Shown: in pieces, positions 25,307-33,156 of the stretch
Layout: every line of letters starts with the position of its first letter
How positions within the stretch are numbered: the first letter of the stretch is position 1
From: Candidatus Rifleibacteriota bacterium
Lineage (GTDB): Bacteria; Muiribacteriota; Ozemobacteria; Ozemobacterales; Ozemobacteraceae
Assembly (NCBI GenBank): GCA_015233565.1
Contig: JADFXM010000054.1
Coordinates: 1-48,425 of the forward strand
Reading direction: 5' to 3'
DNA: 48,425 nt
Translations under genes and position numbers: made by a program
The notes under the pieces: generated by a model
The model's database searches: none
What the model saw: the letters and a program-made list of their open reading frames with translations, nothing else
What the model was told of the DNA's origin: nothing

Positions 25307-28300
25307 ATGGAAGAGTTATTATATGAAAGCCACCGCAGCCGCGTGGTACGACTGTCACAGCCGGTTGGCTCATATATCTTAAAAATCCTGAATAGGGCAT
25401 TCCCGCCTCCGGAAGAGCTTGCACGTTTTCGCCAGGAATATGCCATGACAAGCTTTTTGAAGGAGATTCCAGGTGTGGTCCGTTGTAGAGGCTTGATCCG
25501 CCATCTGGAGTCATTGGCCTTGGAACTGGAGGACATCGACGGTGTCTCCTTGGACCGTTTGACAGAAGCTAGCCCGTTAACCCTGGAAAATTTTCTCCTC
25601 ATAGCTCCTCGTCTCACCGATATTATTGTCAAGATCCACGATACCGGTGTGATACATCGGGACATAAATCCCTCCAACGTGGTCTGGAATTCTCTCAGCG
25701 GGGAATTGCAACTCATTGACTTTGGCATTGCAGATCACTTGCCTGAAGAGTTGGTTGAAGCCCGCCCACCGAAAATGTTTGAGGGTACTTTGGCCTTTAT
25801 GGCCCCTGAGCAAACAGGGCGGACCAACCGTCCTGTGGATGCACGTTCCGATCTTTACGCCTTAGGAGCGACCTTTTATGTCCTACTGACCGGCCAACCA
25901 CCTTTTACTTCTCAAGATCCTTTGAGCCTGATTGCCGACCATTTGGCTAAAACCCCTGAACCGGTGTGTAGGCTCAATCCAGAGGTTCCAGAAATCCTTT
26001 CACGAATTGTCCTCAAGTTGCTGGCCAAGGAACCGGACGAACGATATCAGTCAGCCATAGGTCTGGCAGCAGACCTGCAACGCTGTCAAACAAGCCATTC
26101 GTTAGGTGAAGAATTGTCACTTTTCCCGTTAGGACAGCACGAACGGGTGGTGGCTCTTCGCTTTTCAGCCCGGTTACATGGTCGGGAAGAAGAAATTAAA
26201 ATTCTCTTTGATGCCCTGAAACAGGTTCAAGAAGGTGGAAAGCGTCTGCTGTTGCTAAGGGGTGGACCCGGAACTGGCAAAACGGCTCTGGGACGGGAAC
26301 TTCGTAGATCAGTAAGTGAGGTGCATGGCCGTTTTGCCGGAGGTAAGTTTGATCAATTGCAGCGGGACCGTCCAATGGCGGCAATGATGGAAGCCTTGTC
26401 CGATCTTCTACGCCAGCGGCAGGCCGACCCGAGCAGTGTCTTTGAAGTTTGGCAACAAAGAGTTCCCCAGGAGGTGGGAGAAGCACTTACCATTCTGGCT
26501 CGGCAGATTCCAGAATTGGCGGTTCTCTTCCCTAAGACAACTTTTATTGGCGAATTAGCACCAGCCCAAGCTGCAGTTCGCTATCGGCTGGCACTGGTAA
26601 GATTGTTGTGCACCTTAAGCGATGCTGGACGTCCTTTGGTTCTGTTTCTGGACGATTTGCAATGGGCAGATCTCCCCTTTCTTGATCTATTGGGTGAAAT
26701 ATTATGGGATTCCAAAATTGAGCGACTCTTGATAGTTGGAGCCTACCGTGATTGCGAAGTGCCGGCTTTCCACCCCTTGGCGGTGGCAATAAGCGGTTGG
26801 GAAGAACGAGGATTACCACTTACCCGTCTCTCCCTCAAACCTCTTACATGGGCTGCCACCCTCTCTTTTCTTGCAGATAGTCTTGGGCACGAACCAGGTA
26901 AGGTGGCCCTCCTTGCGGCATTAATGCAGGAGAGAAGTGCAGGCAATCCATTTTACCTTAGAACCTTGTTGACCGAGTGCCATGAACGAGGTTGGCTCTA
27001 TTTTGGCGAAGAAGGTTGGGAATGGAAATCGGAGGTTATCCGGGAGTGGCGCATGCCGGACAGCATAATTGCGCTTTTGTTGGAACGGCTCAGCCGAATG
27101 CAGGAATCTTGCCTTCATCTGTTGGCTACTGCCGCCTGTTTGGGCCATGCGTTTGATCTGGATACCCTCGCTGCCGCCTCCGGTTGCACGGCAAAATCGG
27201 TGGCAGAGGAAGCGGACCAACTGTTGAACGCTGGGTTTTGGTTACCCCAACGAGGGGAACGTCGATTGGCACGCTGGATGGAAGAATCCCATGGTGCTGT
27301 GAGTTACCGTTTTGTCCATGATCGGGTGCAGGAAGCGACTTTGGGGTTAATTCCACTTCGCCGGCGAGAGACTTTTCGGGCAGAACTAGGCCTTCGTTTG
27401 CTTGCTGCCTATCCTAACTTCGAGGTCGACAACCGCCTCTTTTTGGTCGCAGAACAGTTTTTGGGACTTTCACCCAGATTGTTGAATGAGAAAGACCGTC
27501 AACGAGTAGCCAGGGTTCTGCTGGCCGCCGGAAGGCGTGCTAAAGGGGCTGTAGCCTTTACCATCGCTCTTCGTAACCTTGAAGCGGGAATGGCGCTGCT
27601 TGGAAAAGGAGGTTGGGCTCAAGACTTTTCCCTTTCCTTGGCTTTGCGCCAAGAAGCTGCGGAGTGTGCTGGGGGCCTTCAGGATTTGGATCGGCTGCTT
27701 CATTTGCGGCGGGAAGTTGAAGAACACTGTGCAGATATTAAGGATCGTCTTCCTGTGCTGGCAGCTCTTCACATGGTATATCTCAGCCGATTAATGGTGA
27801 AAGAGATGAGACAGCTGGGAATCGAGATTTTGCAATACCTCGGTTATCCATTAAAACTTACTCCAGGCAGGGTGGACCGTCAGCTAAACGAGACAAGAAA
27901 AGCTCTCGTGGAAGTATTCGGGAGATACGAATCCAAAGAACTGGCCAGTCTACCTCCGACCGAGAATCATGATTACGCCTTCCTCTCTCGCTGGTTGTTG
28001 CCTATTTTTATGGGACTTTATTTCGGTATTCCGTCTCTGTTAGTGCACTTTACTGTTAGCATTGGCTTACGGATGCCGAAGGAAGGATTGGTTAAGGAAG
28101 CAGCATGGTATTTTGTCTGGATGTGTGCAAATCTTTCGATCAGCGCCGACGAAAATGAATTCCAATGTGGACTACGATTAGGCGAAGCGAGCCGCTTGAT
28201 TTTGGATGATGCCGCGCACATTGAACAGCCCGATATTCCAACAATTCACTTTTACAATGTTTTTGTTCGACCTTGGCAGGAAACATTGGACAATTGTTGT

Positions 28301-30433
28301 TCCAAACTCATCGATCAATACAAATTGGCAACGGCATCTGGCGACCCTGTCTACGCTGGTTGGGCCATAACCGCCTATCTTTTGTATCTCATTGAGCTTG
28401 GAAGACCATTGGGAGGGACATTACGGATTTACGAAAGCTGGCGGGCTGTCCTTGAAACAATAGGACAAATGCATTTGCTTATCGTTTTGGAAGATGCCTG
28501 TCTTTTTCCGATTCGTGAATTGCAGGGTGTGATGGATTCAAATTGGCGAATCCGCGAAGATCTTCCTCCAGAGATGGTTGGAAACCGGGAGGTTTTTTCC
28601 TTTCATTTGGCACATGGAGGTATCACGGCCTTCCTCTTCCGAGATTTCGCTCGGGCTCTTCCAATGTTCCAGAAGGCAAAAAATTTGTTCCAGGAAAGTG
28701 GTGGTGGTAGGTTCAGTTTTGCTTTAATGGTTGCTTATGAGTCTCTGGCTCTTATCGCCCTCTTGTCTGAGTGTAATCCAGGTGAGCGGCGACGGATGCT
28801 GAGCACGCTTTCCCGGAGCCGCAAGCAACTTGATATCTGGGCAAAAAACAATCCAGCCAATTTTTTTCACCTGGAACGATTGGTTGCGGCGGCTTTTCAG
28901 CGGGCCATGGGCCACCCTGCAAAAGCCTTAGCGCTGTGTGAGGAGGCCGTGGCAAGTATTCGTGCCCAAAAGGGTGAGATATGGATGCAATACGAAGCCA
29001 TGGTCTTGGAATTGGCTGGGGAGTGCTTGTTGGAGTTGCGCTTAAATTCTATTGCCGGGATCATGTTGCGTCGCTCTATACGTGCCTGGTCACGCTACGG
29101 AGGAGTTGCCTTGGTACAGGATAGGGTGGAACATTACGGCCACCTGGTGGAGGGATGGAACCGCGGAACCGACGATGAATTGAGCAACGTTTCTCCAACA
29201 AATACCAGCGACCGGCAATCTTCTACCTTGCTCATTGATTATCCAAGTTTGCTTCAGGCCAGTCAAGCCATTGGTTTGGAAACCACATATAAGGGGGTGG
29301 TGGAACGTCTGCTGTCTCTCACTCTGGCTAACGCGGGGGCCGAGCGAGCACGCATTTTCCTGCCGCAAAAAGGAGAGTGGGTTCTTGCCTGTGAAGGCGA
29401 TTACTCATCCGGAGAGGTCGCCCTTCAGGGCGGTCGCCCTCAGGGTACTGATAAAGAGGAAGTCTTACTCACATTGGTGCGATATGTGGCCCGCAGTCGT
29501 GAGGCGGTGGTGCTGAACGATTGCCAAACAGATACTCAATGGTCACATTTAGCCATAGTTCCCTGCTCGTTTCTCTGTACCCCTTTGCTTCACATGGGTG
29601 AAGTGATGGGAATACTGTTGTTGGAGCACGCCAACAGCAAAGGCGTATTTACTCGTGAACGATTGGAAACGGTGGCGATTTTGGGAGCACAGGCAGCAAT
29701 TTCTTTGACCAATGCACGAATAATGGAGGAGCTGCAACAACGTTTTCGTCAGATCCGAAGGCTAGGTGCTCATTTGGATCAGGTCTCCGAAGCGGAAAAA
29801 AGACACTTGGCAGGCGAGGTCCACGATGATTTGGGCAACACACTGACTGCTGTTAAGATTTCCCTGGTGGCGCTGGGTAAACGACAGCAGAATGAGGTGG
29901 ATCGACAACTTTGCCAGGAGATCTCTCAAATGGCTGCTGATGCCCTGCTTGCGGTACAACGTATTTCTTATTCATTGCGACCCGTTGTGCTGGATCGTAT
30001 GGGTCTGCGGGTTGCATTGGAGAATCTGGTTAGCTCGACGCGGAAACATTCGGGCCTTGATTGTCAACTGATTGCCGAAAAAAAAGATTGGCCGCTGAAT
30101 GAAGCTCAGCGCATCGCTTTGTTCCGTATCGCTCAGGAAGCGTTAACTAACGTGATGCGTCACGCAAAGGCTAAGACAATAGTCGTAGTTCTTCGCGAGG
30201 AGTCCAAGTTCATTGTACTTGAGGTTCGGGATGACGGTTGTGGAATAGAAGTGGAAGAGGGCAGAGCCGTCGGTTCCTTCGGGCTGGTTGGAATGCGAGA
30301 ACGGGCTGAGCGTTTAGGAGGTAGGGTATCTGTGACAGCCATCCCAACGGGTGGAACCTGCGTTACGGCGCGGATTTCCTTGGCTACAGACCGGGATGCT
30401 GTCCCAGATGATCCAAATTCCCGGGAACAATGA
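25307..30433 (+). CDS. Ser/Thr kinase - AAA ATPase - GAF - histidine kinase fusion
   Basis: This 1708-residue cytoplasmic signalling protein contains, in order: an eukaryotic-like Ser/Thr kinase (residues 1-265) with beta-3 Lys in YILKIL, HRDINPSN with catalytic Asp119, DFG at Asp138 and an APEQTGR segment; an AAA_16-type ATPase (about 280-600) with Walker A GGPGTGKT at 319-326 and Walker B LVLFLDDLQWAD; a long helical TPR-like region (about 700-1270); a GAF domain (about 1310-1470); and a HisKA_3-type histidine kinase with phospho-accepting His1506 in EVHDDLG, N-box Asn1615 and the ATP-lid motif DDGCGI (about 1642). The N-terminal Gly-rich loop is poorly conserved. Family members occur in cyanobacteria and myxobacteria. 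No response regulator is adjacent, so the output is unknown. Confidence 0.93.
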   Translation: MEELLYESHRSRVVRLSQPVGSYILKILNRAFPPPEELARFRQEYAMTSFLKEIPGVVRCRGLIRHLESLALELEDIDGVSLDRLTEASPLTLENFLLIAPRLTDIIVKIHDTGVIHRDINPSNVVWNSLSGELQLIDFGIADHLPEELVEARPPKMFEGTLAFMAPEQTGRTNRPVDARSDLYALGATFYVLLTGQPPFTSQDPLSLIADHLAKTPEPVCRLNPEVPEILSRIVLKLLAKEPDERYQSAIGLAADLQRCQTSHSLGEELSLFPLGQHERVVALRFSARLHGREEEIKILFDALKQVQEGGKRLLLLRGGPGTGKTALGRELRRSVSEVHGRFAGGKFDQLQRDRPMAAMMEALSDLLRQRQADPSSVFEVWQQRVPQEVGEALTILARQIPELAVLFPKTTFIGELAPAQAAVRYRLALVRLLCTLSDAGRPLVLFLDDLQWADLPFLDLLGEILWDSKIERLLIVGAYRDCEVPAFHPLAVAISGWEERGLPLTRLSLKPLTWAATLSFLADSLGHEPGKVALLAALMQERSAGNPFYLRTLLTECHERGWLYFGEEGWEWKSEVIREWRMPDSIIALLLERLSRMQESCLHLLATAACLGHAFDLDTLAAASGCTAKSVAEEADQLLNAGFWLPQRGERRLARWMEESHGAVSYRFVHDRVQEATLGLIPLRRRETFRAELGLRLLAAYPNFEVDNRLFLVAEQFLGLSPRLLNEKDRQRVARVLLAAGRRAKGAVAFTIALRNLEAGMALLGKGGWAQDFSLSLALRQEAAECAGGLQDLDRLLHLRREVEEHCADIKDRLPVLAALHMVYLSRLMVKEMRQLGIEILQYLGYPLKLTPGRVDRQLNETRKALVEVFGRYESKELASLPPTENHDYAFLSRWLLPIFMGLYFGIPSLLVHFTVSIGLRMPKEGLVKEAAWYFVWMCANLSISADENEFQCGLRLGEASRLILDDAAHIEQPDIPTIHFYNVFVRPWQETLDNCCSKLIDQYKLATASGDPVYAGWAITAYLLYLIELGRPLGGTLRIYESWRAVLETIGQMHLLIVLEDACLFPIRELQGVMDSNWRIREDLPPEMVGNREVFSFHLAHGGITAFLFRDFARALPMFQKAKNLFQESGGGRFSFALMVAYESLALIALLSECNPGERRRMLSTLSRSRKQLDIWAKNNPANFFHLERLVAAAFQRAMGHPAKALALCEEAVASIRAQKGEIWMQYEAMVLELAGECLLELRLNSIAGIMLRRSIRAWSRYGGVALVQDRVEHYGHLVEGWNRGTDDELSNVSPTNTSDRQSSTLLIDYPSLLQASQAIGLETTYKGVVERLLSLTLANAGAERARIFLPQKGEWVLACEGDYSSGEVALQGGRPQGTDKEEVLLTLVRYVARSREAVVLNDCQTDTQWSHLAIVPCSFLCTPLLHMGEVMGILLLEHANSKGVFTRERLETVAILGAQAAISLTNARIMEELQQRFRQIRRLGAHLDQVSEAEKRHLAGEVHDDLGNTLTAVKISLVALGKRQQNEVDRQLCQEISQMAADALLAVQRISYSLRPVVLDRMGLRVALENLVSSTRKHSGLDCQLIAEKKDWPLNEAQRIALFRIAQEALTNVMRHAKAKTIVVVLREESKFIVLEVRDDGCGIEVEEGRAVGSFGLVGMRERAERLGGRVSVTAIPTGGTCVTARISLATDRDAVPDDPNSREQ

Positions 30434-30664
30434 ACAACCTGAAAAATCAGGGAAAACGCACTAAAAGTTTCGCTCGTAGTCGACTTTCGCACATTTTGTC
30501 TTTCGAAGCTGCAAAACTCTGAATTCGTATTTTAAGTCAGACTCCTTGAACCTAATAGTTTTTAGTTTTGCTTCAGAATTGGCAAAAGAACTGGATTGCT
30601 ATGCTCCGAACGGGAGATTGAAGCTCCTAATTAACCAGACCAAATCAAAAAAGGAGTTATCTGA

Positions 30665-31384
30665 ATGGGCTTTTCTTTTAAACGATCTTGTTTTTTTGTT
30701 GTATTCTTTGCTCTTTTTGTCACTGCATTTGTTCCGTCGGCTTGGGCTCAGGCTTCTCTAAGTCCTTCCATCGTAACGGCAGTCGAGGATGGAAGTGGGA
30801 AGGTCTTCTTCTTCAAAGGAAACAAGTACATCCGATTCGACATCAAAGCAGACAAAGCGGACCCAGACTATCCAAAGCCAATTGGCGCCACGAACTGGCC
30901 TGGTCTGCCCTGGACAGACGGAATAAATGCTGCTTTCAATAACGGCCAAGGCAAGATCTATTTTTTCAAGGGTGATCAATTCGTGCGGTTTGACGTCAAG
31001 GCCGATAAAGTCGATCCAGACTATCCCAAGCCAATCGACGCCACCAATTGGCCAGGCCTGCCCTGGAAAGGTGCGATTGATGCAGCCTTTAACAACGGCC
31101 AAGGCAAGGTCTTCATTTTCAAGGGAAAAGAATATGTTCGATACGACATTAATGCTGACAAAGTCGACCCAGACTACCCCAAGCCTATCGACGCCGCCAA
31201 CTGGCCGGGTCTGCCCTGGAAAGAAGGCATCGGTTCTGGCTTCTATGCAGGGGAAGGAAAAGCTTATATTTTCAAAGGCGAAGAATATGTCCGCTATGAC
31301 ATAAAGGCCGATAAAGTCGATCCAGACTATCCCAAGCCTGTTAACAATGACAACTGGTCTGGAATTGGCGCCCTGCTCAAATAG
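30665..31384 (+). CDS. secreted hemopexin-repeat protein
   Basis: The 239-residue protein has a Sec signal peptide (about 1-28, ending AWA-Q) and four hemopexin-like repeats of 51 residues each. Every repeat has the form (V/I)-x-AAF-NGQGK-(V/I)YFFKG-x-(Y/F)VR(Y/F)D, then KVDPDYPKPI and NWPGLPW. Four such blades make one complete propeller. AAGGAG precedes the ATG. Hemopexin folds in bacteria and eukaryotes bind metals, haem or protein partners. A good terminator follows, so it is a single-gene unit, and a secreted metalloprotease gene comes next. Confidence 0.9.
   Translation: MGFSFKRSCFFVVFFALFVTAFVPSAWAQASLSPSIVTAVEDGSGKVFFFKGNKYIRFDIKADKADPDYPKPIGATNWPGLPWTDGINAAFNNGQGKIYFFKGDQFVRFDVKADKVDPDYPKPIDATNWPGLPWKGAIDAAFNNGQGKVFIFKGKEYVRYDINADKVDPDYPKPIDAANWPGLPWKEGIGSGFYAGEGKAYIFKGEEYVRYDIKADKVDPDYPKPVNNDNWSGIGALLK
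30796..31370 (+). repeat. four tandem 153-bp repeats encoding hemopexin blades
   Basis: Anchor sequences for the KGK-(V/I)-FFKG stretch fall at 30796, 30949, 31102 and 31255, exactly 153 bases apart. The nucleotide sequences are similar, not only the proteins (for example GACTATCC and CCAGACTA segments recur), pointing to recent duplication or homogenisation. Confidence 0.8.
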
Positions 31385-31405
31385 AACTTCTACTGGTTAA
31401 AAACT

Positions 31406-31445
31406 GGCCGAAGGAAGTCACTCACATTCTTCGGCCGTTTTTTTT
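31406..31445 (+). terminator. Rho-independent terminator after hemopexin gene
   Basis: GGCCGAAG (31406-31413) pairs with CTTCGGCC (31429-31436), followed by a run of eight T (31438-31445). It closes the hemopexin transcription unit. Confidence 0.85.
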
Positions 31446-31467
31446 GCTCCTTACTTGAGGTCGAACT

Positions 31468-32151
31468 ATGAAAAATTACTGGAAAATTACCACATTTCCC
31501 CTGTCTCTAACGTGGATTCTCCTTTGTCTTATCGCCCCTACGGTCTCCGCTGAAGGTCTCAGGATTATTTTCGACTATCGTTTCGACGGTGGATTTTTTT
31601 CCCGGAATCCAGAGCGGAAAATCCCCCTCGAATACTCGGCAAAAATCTGGGAAAAGGTCTTAATGACAGCAAAGGTTGTTCACGCTGGTACAATGATCTC
31701 GGTCAGAGAAAGCTTTACGACAAATCGGTTGGCGAAAATTTCCTTCCCCGAGGCTGTTCCAGGTTTCGTGATCTTTGTCTACGCCTTTGACTTTGCAAAA
31801 CAGGTAGATGAGTATGGAAATCCTGATCCCTCAGATTCAAAAGCATTCTCAGACTATTTTCAAAAGGAAACGCCTATCGGATACCTGGCGATCAATACAC
31901 ATGCGGATCGCCCCTGGTTCTTCGATACCACACCCGAAGATGAATACGATGTACCGGTAAAGAGTTTTTACGACTTCATCACGACAGGAATCCACGAAAT
32001 GGGGCATGTTTTGGGATTTCTTGGAGACCGTAAAATGTCACTCGTCAAAACCTTTGGTCCGAAAGACGAACGCTTCGTTGGACCTGCAACCGTTATTCGC
32101 TGGTATTCGATGTCCAGGTTCCCGAGAACGATGTCTACCACTGCCTTTTGA
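31468..32151 (+). CDS. secreted zinc metalloprotease, truncated by frameshift
   Basis: The 227-residue reading has a Sec signal peptide (1-28, ending TVSA-E) and the zinc motif HEMGHVLGFLGD with His176, Glu177 and His180; Gly183 and Asp187 follow the metzincin-like HExxHxxG pattern. Expected continuation is FGPKDERFVGPATV, after which the reading becomes unrelated and stops. A LamG-type domain continues in another frame, so the natural product was probably protease plus LamG. The ribosome binding site is GAGG upstream of the ATG. With the zinc site still complete, a truncated protease might be made, but without its C-terminal domain. Confidence 0.65.
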   Translation: MKNYWKITTFPLSLTWILLCLIAPTVSAEGLRIIFDYRFDGGFFSRNPERKIPLEYSAKIWEKVLMTAKVVHAGTMISVRESFTTNRLAKISFPEAVPGFVIFVYAFDFAKQVDEYGNPDPSDSKAFSDYFQKETPIGYLAINTHADRPWFFDTTPEDEYDVPVKSFYDFITTGIHEMGHVLGFLGDRKMSLVKTFGPKDERFVGPATVIRWYSMSRFPRTMSTTAF

Positions 32152-32534
32152 ACACGAATCCCGACAATGCTAATGACGGTGACTGGTTCATCGATTCCGA
32201 GGCCCATTTCGGTCTCGGCTCTGATGGCTACAGTTCGATAAAAATTGAAAAAAACACTTGGCATCGTCTTGGCATGGTTATCGACGCAGATAAAAAAAGC
32301 CGAAGGTATTTCATAGACGGACTGTTCAGTCATGAGGCCCTCGACGTAAACATGGATGGCTGCTTCGCCATCAACAGCCTCCAAAACGAGAAACCGATCT
32401 GCTTATTCTTCGCCGACGACAACGGAGAAGATGCAGCCATAGACGTTCGCAGGATCATCCTTTATGAGACTCCTCTGAGCGACGCTCAAATGAAGATTCT
32501 TGGCGATTGCTCCCAGTCAAGGTTTGGACTGTAG
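32085..32534 (+). pseudogene. LamG/concanavalin-like domain, 3' part of the protease gene out of frame
   Basis: From about 32094 this frame reads NRYSLVFDVQVPENDVYHCL, then NTNPDNANDGDWFI, WHRLGMVIDADKKSRRYFIDG and IDVRRIILYETPLSDAQMKI, which is the usual LamG/ConA-like strand order. Its only formal start (TTG at 32148) lies inside the domain and lacks a ribosome binding site. The join to the protease frame lies at about 32085-32100. An indel, possibly with loss of a short linker, explains the break. Confidence 0.6.
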
Positions 32535-32746
32535 TTTTCCATCCACAATGAAAACCTTCTTTACATCAGGATTTCTATTTTTGCATAGGGTAGTTATTAT
32601 TGTCTCTGGAAGCTTACAAGAAGCCTTAACCGAATTCACATGGTTCCAATTCGATATGTTCAGAATTTCATCGAAAATAATCAAACGGCGCCCGACAACA
32701 GCCGTCCGGATAATAAGCGCAAATTTCTGATCGAACTGCCCTGAAG

Positions 32747-32771
32747 TAATACCAATCCCAAAAAATATGTG
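32747..32771 (+). repeat. short dispersed repeat, copy 2 (25 bp)
   Basis: It matches 8204-8228 with a single mismatch and includes AATCCCAAAAAATATGTG. The flanks are not alike. It may be the trace of a mobile element end. Confidence 0.45.
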
Positions 32772-32938
32772 ACATATGAGGCTTTTGTCTGTTTCTTGGT
32801 CTTGGTATTTCTCAAATTTGTCATGAAAAGTGACGAATTCTCTGCAATCTTTTGAATAAAAAAAGAAGAAAAATTCGTCGCTCCTAAAAATTCAAAAAAG
32901 AAATTCAAAAAAAACAAAAAAAGCGCTTTGAAAACGCC

Positions 32939-32967
32939 TTGAAAGATAAAAATGAATATGCTATGAT
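32939..32967 (+). promoter_or_regulatory. strong promoter with extended -10 for the double cyclase gene
   Basis: TTGAAA (32939-32944), a 17-base spacer and TATGAT (32962-32967), preceded by TGC (extended -10). Initiation is expected near 32974. Confidence 0.5.
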
Positions 32968-33156
32968 GGCCACGCTAAAAAGCAAATTCCTATCATGCGG
33001 ACTTGTGCTTTTCGAAAAGTTTCATTTTTTCACTCCTTCTCGGCTTTGGGGGCCGATTTACTGTTTGCCTTCGGAAATTGTTTTTTTCTTCAAAGTTCCT
33101 TTTATTCATGAATGTTCCAGCGATGTTAATGCATTTGCCCTGTTTCTGTTATTGAA

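Larger units (their letters stand above)
32535..33156. other. long intergenic region and leader of the cyclase gene
   Basis: No supported gene lies here. It holds one copy of the 25-bp repeat (32747-32771), a very A-rich stretch (about 32855-32930) and a strong promoter (32939-32967). From the predicted start of transcription about 180 bases of leader precede the cyclase ATG. A 73-codon ORF inside the leader (32939-33160) has no convincing features. Confidence 0.45.

Noticed and set aside
30796..31370. CRISPR array
   Set aside because: The periodic 153-bp units are coding hemopexin blades, not short repeats with unique spacers.
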